A stretch of 64,000 nt of DNA. Source: Vigna angularis (taxonomy: Eukaryota > Streptophyta > Magnoliopsida > Fabales > Fabaceae). The stretch is from assembly GCF_016808095.1 (NCBI RefSeq), contig NC_068970.1, forward strand, positions 24,534,501 to 24,598,500, written 5' to 3'. This document shows positions 56,348 to 64,000 of the stretch, piece by piece. Position 1 is the stretch's first letter. The number at the start of each line of letters is the position of its first letter. A model generated the notes under the pieces. It worked only from the letters and a program-made list of their open reading frames with translations, did no database searches and was not told the origin of the DNA. The position numbers and the translations under genes are program-made.

Positions 56348-57059
56348 ATTAGGTTAATTAATTTGCATAACATTTTGTTAAAATGCTTCCTTTATTAAAT
56401 GTAAACATTGTCATGTCACCATAAACATAATCCGTTACGCAATGCTAATTGAATCAATTTTTTATTCTCTATACGGAATCAATTAATGTGATAATGATAA
56501 TATTATTAAGTTTTTCATGAAAATTTCCACATGGTAAAGTTTATAATAAGATATATAATATTTTATATGTAAATTCTAACAAAACATGGTGGGCAAGTGG
56601 CAATAGTCTCACTCGTGTTCTCAATGGGTTCCACTTTTTGTGGTAATAAATAGAGCGAATGTTTTCCTAAATTTAAGTTAAGAAAAAATCTAACGGCATT
56701 ATGATCTTATCGTATATATCCAAAACCTCAACTTTTCTCTTCTCACAATTTAGAAATGTAGTTACTTTCTAGACAACAATTCCAACCAGACATGCATTAA
56801 ATATAGGACCGATTTGTTCCCATTTGCAAAGGATTTGCAGACAAAAAAAATCCACTCATCACACCGTTATTTATTTTGCAACCGTTTCGCACGCGCTTTC
56901 CATCTACCTTTGAACCGTTCCAAATGCGAAACGTGATCCATCGTTGTGAAAGACGGAAGCTACCATTCTTCTTCTCTCCATCCGAAGAATTGAAGAAACA
57001 AGAGCGAAACATCATCGTTATCATCTTTCACCGTCAAAACAAAACAACGTACACGTACG
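56348..57059. other. Intergenic region and CML promoter/5' UTR
   Basis: AT-rich, no gene. The last 200 bp are GC-richer and probably the CML leader (CAAAACAACGTACACGTACG before the ATG). No promoter element can be fixed with confidence. Confidence 0.5.
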
Positions 57060-57542
57060 ATGTCAATTCAGGAAAGCGACCAAATCAAACAACTCAGCGA
57101 CATATTCAAACGCTTCGACATGGACTCCGACGGCAGCCTCACGCACCTCGAGCTGGCAGCGCTCCTCCGGTCCCTCGGAATCAAACCCACCGGCGATGAG
57201 ATATACGCGCTGCTCTCCAACATGGACGAAAACGGCAACGGATACATCGAGTTCGACGAGCTCCTGCACGCGATCATGCCCGACCTCAACGAGCAGGTTC
57301 TCATCAACCAGGAGCAGCTGCTCGAGGTCTTCCGCTCCTTCGACCGCGACGGCAACGGCTACATCACGGCGTCGGAGCTCGCCGGCTCCATGGCCAAGAT
57401 GGGCCATCCCCTCTCCTACAACGAGCTCACCTCTATGATGGCCGAGGCCGACAGCAACGGCGACGGTGTCATTAGCTTCAACGAGTTCGCCACCCTCATG
57501 GCCAAATCTGCCGCCGATTTTCTCGGCCTCCATGTCGCCTAG
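57060..57542 (+). CDS. CML16: Calmodulin-like protein with four EF-hands (CML15/16 type), 160 aa
   Basis: Single-exon frame. Four canonical calcium loops: D20-E31 (DMDSDGSLTHLE), D56-E67 (DENGNGYIEFDE), D95-E106 (DRDGNGYITASE) and D131-E142 (DSNGDGVISFNE). Each has acidic or Asn ligands at positions 1, 3 and 5 and Glu at 12, so all four should bind calcium. The N-terminal SDQIKQLSDIFKRFDMDSDG and the C-terminal SAADFLGL tail match the CML15/CML16 group of Arabidopsis; 160 residues is usual length. It is a cytosolic/nuclear calcium sensor without enzymatic domain; the partners are not evident. The coding region is much richer in G+C than its flanks and uses C/G-ending codons, common in plant CML genes. 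The symbol is by similarity recalled, not by search. Confidence 0.95.
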   Translation: MSIQESDQIKQLSDIFKRFDMDSDGSLTHLELAALLRSLGIKPTGDEIYALLSNMDENGNGYIEFDELLHAIMPDLNEQVLINQEQLLEVFRSFDRDGNGYITASELAGSMAKMGHPLSYNELTSMMAEADSNGDGVISFNEFATLMAKSAADFLGLHVA

Positions 57543-58461
57543 AACCTCCTCCCTCTTTTGCTTCGTCTTCTCTTTTTTTCTGTAACTTCTTTAGGCTACG
57601 TTCGCTTTGGGTGTTGACTTCTCTGTATATATAAACACTTCTCCGGACGTGAATGCAGATTCTTCTTGTTGCTTTTTAATAAGAAAATATTACAAATTAG
57701 TCTGCAATATTTTTGCTTTTTATTTGTCACGAATTTTCTTGCACTTTCGAAATGCTACATCGAGGAATCTGGTGATTGAGTGATGAGAAAACGTAGAAGA
57801 TGAGATTATTTCAATGAATTAGTGCCCAGTTTGTTTTTGTTGCACTTTCTTGCACTTTCTGGTGATTGTTTTTTTTGTTGGTGTCTTTTGTCCCAGTTTT
57901 TCAAGCTGATCTTTTTCTTTGATTTATTCTGCAGGGGATCCATACTCTCTAGTTGGTAATTCGATCGATCGAGTAAACTTGGTAACTTCTAACAGTGTAC
58001 AACTGAGTTGACAAGGAGCTGATATAGATTCTCAATTAGAACAAGAATTAGTAAAATAAACAAATTTATAAGATTGCTTCACACAAAAATAATCTTCTCA
58101 GTAATAGGATAACTTTGTTTTCTACAACAGCAAGCAGCTCTGATCCAATCTTACAAAGAATTGGTCTGTCTCTATACAGTAACTAGTATGATACAAGTGG
58201 ATAAATGAATTGTTTGCAGCAGCAAAATGGCCGAAACAGATATACAATTTTATTTTTCTTTCCAGCCTCAGTCACAAATACTGGTCCTTGCACCATGCAA
58301 TCACCGTGGAAGTGGATCTAACTTGTAAGCAACACTCCTCTGGTTCAAAGGATCCAGCAAGCAATTCCATGACCACAGGCAAAAAAAAAACTACATATTT
58401 GTAGGAAGCTGTACACAAACTAACTAAATGCTTTCATGGTTAATTTGTCAAAATATCTTAT
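57543..58461. other. 3' region between convergent CML and flippase genes
   Basis: 3' UTRs of both genes; no ORF of note. AATAAG and AATAAA-like signals occur near 57679 (plus strand). Confidence 0.5.
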
Positions 58462-61400
58462 CTACCGTTTAACATTTCTGTCTCTAACGTTGTGAGCCTT
58501 AGCAGCCAAACGTGCTGTTGAACCCACTGTTGTTGGCCGCAATGATCTCTGCCGCACCATATCACAAAACTCAGGATCCTTAATCTTCCCTTCATACCTT
58601 ATCCATTGTACTAGTTCATGGTACATGGGAAAGAACCGCATCTGAATTGCTGCGTAAGAGAAGTATGGTATAAGGGTTGAGATAACCACAAAGAATGTCA
58701 CAAGCCAATAGGAAGGGGATGGAGCAAGAGCTTCAATGAAGACTTTGTAAGCATCTTTACTAAAGTGTGGGGGTATTGCTCCATATACCATGAGAAAAAT
58801 ATACCAGAAAAGAATGGAACCCCAGATGAAAAAATGTTGGATCAAGGTGAAATAACTTATCGCTAGTGCCATTTGCAAGTTTACAACCCAAACTATACAG
58901 GTGTACATTGTTACTCCCAGTATATCCTTTCCGGCAGTTCTACCCTCTGCATCGAAGGCCTGGAGCTCCATCGCTTTTGTGCAGAAGAAGAAAATTATTA
59001 AGGCACTGATAAATCCATTAAGCATCCAGCTGAGTATTCTACGCCAGCTGAACAGAACATTCTGTACTCCTTCTTGATATAACAAAGGAAACTGCCATAT
59101 TAACAACATATCATCATCAGAGAAGAAGCAAAGGAACCGAAATCAATCAAAAATCAATCCTATTTCTGAGGTAGGTATTGCATCATAAGTACTATGCAGA
59201 TTTTTCATTTACTTATTTTATTTTTCTGTTCTATGTGCAATCTATTTGATGACAAAGCAACAGTGAATTTTCATTTCACGCTCATTAGCAAAGAGGAGTG
59301 GTATCATAGGCTAAAACAAACTGACCTTCAGGCAGTACCGAGCGGATACATCCTGGTCAAACACCCCAAGTGCAACCACAGGAAGTGATGAAAAGAAGAC
59401 ATTATACAGAGACAAAAACCAGTCATTGTAAGCTGGTTGTCCAGAGAATGATGCATACACCTCATACAAGAATAGAGTGAAACCAAATGTGATATTCTTG
59501 TAGAAAAAGTAGCATATCTGCAGATGAAAAAGTTACCAGACTGTCAGAGCCTCTATCTACCATGTTTAGGATTAAAAGCTGAAATACAAATATTGTAAAT
59601 ACCATAGACGAGATCCTTCTGTAACACCAATGTCCGTGAACCAGGAGTAACCGTTCCAAATACCGGAATTGTGCAATTGCAATATCACTAGACATAACTG
59701 CCTGGGGAATTGGGGGAATTAAACAAAAAGTATTGTTCAGAAAATCACATGAAGAAATCAATAAAGAAAACGAAAGAATATTTTGTGAAGCTTGGCATTA
59801 CCTGCATTCCTTCAACACCACTTATACCAACCCCTATATCTGCTTCTTGAAGCATTCCCACATCGTTAGCTCCATCCCCAATGGCTAAGGTTGTTTTCCC
59901 AGTTCCAGATTTAACCAATCTAGTAACCTTAAAGAGAGGAACAAGACCAATCAATTCTGAAAGCTTAGCTAACCAAAAATTACCATCACGATTAGCATAT
60001 TATAAACAAAGCACAGATTGAAAAATACCAGTGCCTTCTGCTTTGGGGATGAGCGACAACAAATAACAGATGCACAATGCATCGCTAGCTCCAGAAACAT
60101 GTTCTTTATATTGTCTTCAAGTGCATAAACAAGTGATTTTCCATCAATAATCAGAGCAAATGCCTTCTGAGAGCTCCCTCTGTACGCAGTGAGTTGTGCC
60201 GCAGCTTCAGATATCTGAAAGAGGACACTTTGCCTTGATGCCTAAAAGAAGAATCAACAAACAAATTTTAAAATCTACGGCATAGTACTACAAGTTTTAA
60301 GGTGAAAAAAACAAATGGAAAGAAACATAGTGATAGAAAATTTACAATAGCATAGAGCTTAAGTGCAGCAATTAATATCATACAACTCAAAGTACACAAG
60401 CATGCATGGCAATTCTTATATCTTCTGAAATAGAAAAGAGAAATGGTATGCTAATGCAGTTACTGAAACTCTTAATAACACATTTCAATTGTTCTGTTAA
60501 AGAAAAGACAGTGAAACAATGAAACATAAGTTCAAATTGTCAGAAATATAAAAGGCAGGTCAAGCTGACATGTTAGCTACATGTGAGAGGTGTCATTGAA
60601 ATATTGCAACGTTGAAGAAACCAACTTATTAGCATGTTGCTAAATATTTTACTAGAAATGTAAGCTACACAGTGATAGATAAAAACAAAACTATGGTATG
60701 AAATTTACTTCACCTTGGCAATGGCCATCTTGTCCTCATCTTTCTCTAGTGCTTGAATTTCTGGACTATCCAAATGAATTATAATCTGCTTCATCCCTTG
60801 TCTAAGCAAACTGCAAGCAAAACTACAATGGAATATTTATGTCAGATAAATATAAGAAATATTTATAAATATATATAAGATTATTTTAGAGAATCTTAAA
60901 TTATCTCTAAGGATTTTTTCTTCTTATATATTTTGATTTGTTTCCTTATTTAATTAAGATCTTCATAATTATAGGAATAGGAATATTTTATCAGAATCAG
61001 ATTTATTAGAATATGACTTATTGGAATATCATATCATGTATGTCTAGTCATGTTAATATACAATGGAGTCTGTTCTACAATCCGTATACACAGTTTTCAG
61101 CAACTCTTTCATCTATTTTGCTCTCTTTCAACAAATACCATAGTTAAAAGGGCATAATCAGAATATAATACCCAATGTTGATTGCAGTCTCCATTTTATC
61201 CCCAGTCAAAACCCAAATTTTAATTCCAGCTTGGGCAAGCTTGTCAATGCAATTAGGAACCTAGCAACAATACGAGAGGCATCAGTTGCTGCCCCAATGA
61301 GTAAACATTAAAAGGTAAAACAAGTACTTTTATTCTAGCTTACCCCATCTTGGAGCTTGTCCTCCACAGCAGTGGCACCAAGAAGGACCAGGTTCTTCTC

Positions 61401-63717
61401 AATCTTATCTGCTACTTCCTCAATCAGTCTCTCCTGATCAGCACTGACTAACTTCTTGGCCTTGGAGAATTTATTATCAAACTCCTTGTATTCTTCTGCA
61501 CCAAGCTCACGATAGGCCAGTATAAGGGTTCTCAGACCTGCATCAGCATATTCATGCACGTGCTCCATGGTTTTCTCTTCAAATTCCCTCCCATTCTTGG
61601 CAAGTCTTTCAAACATGATGCTGAATGAAAACAATACTCAAGGTGGGTCAATAGGGTGAATCACAGGATAAATTTTGGAATTCATAACCATTTAAGGTTA
61701 CATGCAAGTTTATCACAAACCTGTCTGCACCTTTGCAGAGAAGCAAAATTTTCCCTTCTTCATCTTCCACTATCACTGACATTCGCTTCCTTGAGCTATT
61801 GAATTCCAAAACATTGAGAAGCTTGTATTTCCTGCACAAAGAAACCGGTTAATGAAAATATGTATCATAAACGTGAGGAAAGAAATCCTGAAACATAGTA
61901 GATAGAAATAATAAATCAGTTGGCTACATAGCATTTTAGAAATATTAATATTGGGTGGGATGAATAAAGTGAAAACAACATCAAATAGAACGATTATGCA
62001 GAAAACTATGATGTAGACACAAATTAAATATTCTTTTTTTATTGTAGATATTTGAAAACAATACGAGTGTTAACTACAAAATCACCTACTCTATGAGTAG
62101 CTACAGTAAACTCGCCATGTGAAGATAACTATGCCAACTTCAGATAGGGAAAGGTGCTATTTAAAGCTCTTTTTGTTGAACAGTACTTACTGTTATCAGA
62201 TGAAAAGTTACTATCAAATATCATGTGCACTCTTAAATAGTAACCAGACTAAATAAAGCTTTGCATATCGATATGCAAAGATAAAAGGTAGCTGTAGCAG
62301 TCAAATTGAAGAGTTATCACATAGACAAAACAATTGATAGCTTGAATGAAACAACTGACCTTTCAACTTTATTGCCAGAAACTGGATCCAACTCAAATGT
62401 CGATAAACTAGTCTGACCCCTTCTGTAGAATTCAAAACCAAGTTCTCTGGCTGCAATCAGAAATGCGGCTTCGTCTGGGGATTCAGCCTCATATGAAACA
62501 TTCCCGGTGTCTTCATTCACTTCTGGTATGGCTGTATGACATACAGCCAACACGCGAAAAAACTTCTGGATGACATCGGCATGAGGCTCATTAACCCAAT
62601 GTCCATCTTTTATTCTTTCGTCATCAAAGTTAAAACCTTTAATAAGCGCTTTTTTATCAAGCGAACCCCTAATGTTATGTGCTTCTGATTCAATATCATG
62701 CTCATGAATTGGTGGTGAACCTTTTCTTCTACCCATGGCCTTCTCAACCTCTGTAGCACCACAGCCATATGCTACCCCAGCAATAGAACATTTGATGAAT
62801 TCCATTGAGTTGCAGGTGAGAGTTCCAGTCTTGTCAGAAAGTATTGTATCAACCTGCCCAAGTTCCTCATTCAAATTAGAAGTACGAGCTCGGGCTGGTT
62901 TGTCTGCTTCCTTGTAGTACATATGGATATCTTGATTGATGAAAACACTCTGAAGAACTTTGACCATTTCTATTGACACATACAAAGAGATAGGAATAAA
63001 GAATCCATACAACATTAAGGCGGTCAAACAATGAAAGAAAGCAGCAGCAGCTGGTCTTTTTGGGTCAAAGAAAACAGCAGAATCGTCTGGTCTTAAGTAC
63101 CATCTTTTCATCAACCCATTTTGGAAGTCATCTTTAGTTGCAATGCAAAAGAAAATAGATCCAACAAATGCCATTAAAAACAAAATACAAAACAAGAAAT
63201 AGATGACTTTGTCCATCTTCTTCTCAATTCTACTTCTTTTTGAAGGTGGGTCAGTAGAATTTTGAATAACCTTAGTGTCATGACCAGTGAAAATGACAGC
63301 TCCAAAAATGTAGTCTGTATTACGAAGTTTAGAGTCACGGAGAAGAAGTTGCTGAGGAGAGAGGGCATAATTCTTCTCTTCAAACTCCATGCTCCCAACA
63401 AATGAATACAAATTTGCATTGGGGTCTTCACATTTCACTGTAGCTTTAAATTTTTGGAAGTTAAGATCATTCTGTAAGGAAGATGTTACCTCTAACCCTT
63501 GTTTTAACTTCAAATTTGTCTCCCCATCTAAGTTCATGGTCTCAACATAGCAAACAGCATCCTCATAACTGGATGAAAGCAACAGCAGGTCAGCCGGGAA
63601 GAACTCATCCTTCTCTACCTTCACTATATTCCCCACCCTCAGATTCTTCCATGCAGTATATTCAAAAATACCACCAACTTTATGAACTTTAACTCTTCTA
63701 TTGTTCACCTCTATATC
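58462..63717 (-). CDS. ALA: P4-type phospholipid-transporting ATPase (flippase), 5' end outside the window
   Basis: Ten minus-strand exons: 63717-62360, 61831-61721, 61620-61344, 61260-61172, 60822-60714, 60241-60029, 59927-59802, 59701-59603, 59517-59326 and 59091-58462. The joined frame is open for 1067 residues to the stop at 58462. It shows the actuator motif DGETNLK, phosphorylation motif DKTGTLT, the PDEAAF nucleotide-binding region, the hinge GDGANDVGM, and ten-helix topology with the C-terminal membrane block. PISL in helix 4 is the P4 hallmark. P4 ATPases flip phospholipids to the cytosolic leaflet and work with ALIS/CDC50 subunits. Sequence fits the ALA9-ALA12 subgroup. The N-terminal 120-130 residues must lie on exon(s) right of 64000; the exon starting at 63717 is preceded by a CAG acceptor. 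No break was seen. Confidence 0.94.
60840..61133. mobile_element. Possible solo LTR inside a flippase intron
   Basis: The intron between the exons at 61260-61172 and 60822-60714 contains sequence beginning TGTCAGATAAATA and ending CTCTTTCAACA, with a short-LTR copia look (AT-rich start, CTCT-rich end). A 5-bp TSD was not seen, so this is tentative. Confidence 0.3.
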
Positions 63718-64000
63718 CTGCACAAGTATTCCACAAGAAAAATTATTTACACTGCCGTCACAGCTTGCCACAAAAACATTTATCTTCCCTTTCCTTCTTG
63801 CTTTTCAACCATATGGGCATCAATATCAAATTAACAAACTTCTAGTCTGGTAACAATGTCAACTTTTACTGGGAGATATTATTTTGTCATATGCAAGACA
63901 CTGTTGACTTTGATACTTTAGAGTTTGATATGATACAATAAAACACACTATGGGTTTTTTGAACTGACTTCCCCAAATAACACTTGCAGTTTAATTTAAA
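63718..64000 (-). other. Flippase intron, running off the right edge
   Basis: No flippase coding sequence continues upstream of the acceptor at 63718; the stretch is AT-rich and has stops in all frames on the minus strand. Confidence 0.6.

Noticed and set aside
57063..57533. 156-codon ORF antisense to the CML gene
   Set aside because: A shadow of the GC-rich coding strand; the sense strand has four perfect EF-hands.

Overview
This is nuclear DNA from a dicot plant, most likely a legume of the Vigna/Phaseolus/Glycine group. The evidence is plant gene families with GT-AG introns (DYW-type PPR, PERK kinase, CML, P4-ATPase), AT-rich intergenic DNA, Ogre/Tat and Athila-like LTR retrotransposons, and Mutator-like terminal repeats of types common in legumes. 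The genus is inferred, not shown.

Layout. 1-9.7 kb: one intact intronless PPR-DYW gene (1512-3980), then AT-rich DNA with eroded repeats. 9.8-38.7 kb: a transposon nest in which almost every boundary can be read from a target-site duplication (TSD). An outer Mutator-like element (11485-38675, 9-bp TSD) was entered by a minus-strand Ogre-like retrotransposon (11552-37894, TSD TCAAT). The Ogre copy was hit three times: by a ~0.3-kb Mutator-like MITE (11815-21157, TSD TTAAATTTC), by a nearly complete Tat-type Ty3/gypsy element (26144-36124, TSD GTTGT), and by an inverted-repeat MITE (36570-37019). The 0.3-kb MITE was in turn split by a 9-kb non-autonomous Athila-like element (11925-20966, TSD CTAGT). 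That element's right half is a giant palindrome of two head-to-head LTRs, and its leader carries nine short hairpins with a conserved loop and compensating stem changes. A separate Mutator-like element lies at 9774-11129.

38.7-55.9 kb: AT-rich DNA around a PERK-type receptor kinase gene of eight coding exons (43091-46316), a second copy of the outer Mutator-like family (49468-50487) next to a small unassigned ORF, and a degenerate hAT-like element. 55.9-64 kb: a gene-dense stretch with a small predicted membrane protein, a four-EF-hand calmodulin-like protein of the CML15/16 type, and, convergent with it, the 3' ten exons of a P4-type phospholipid flippase whose 5' end lies beyond the right edge.

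The host genes are not an operon or pathway; they are independent loci for organelle RNA editing, cell-wall/receptor signalling, calcium sensing and lipid flipping. The main novelty is in the nest: the palindromic LTR composite, the hairpin array 3' of its primer-binding site, and the intron-containing antisense gene of the Tat element with its own TATA box.
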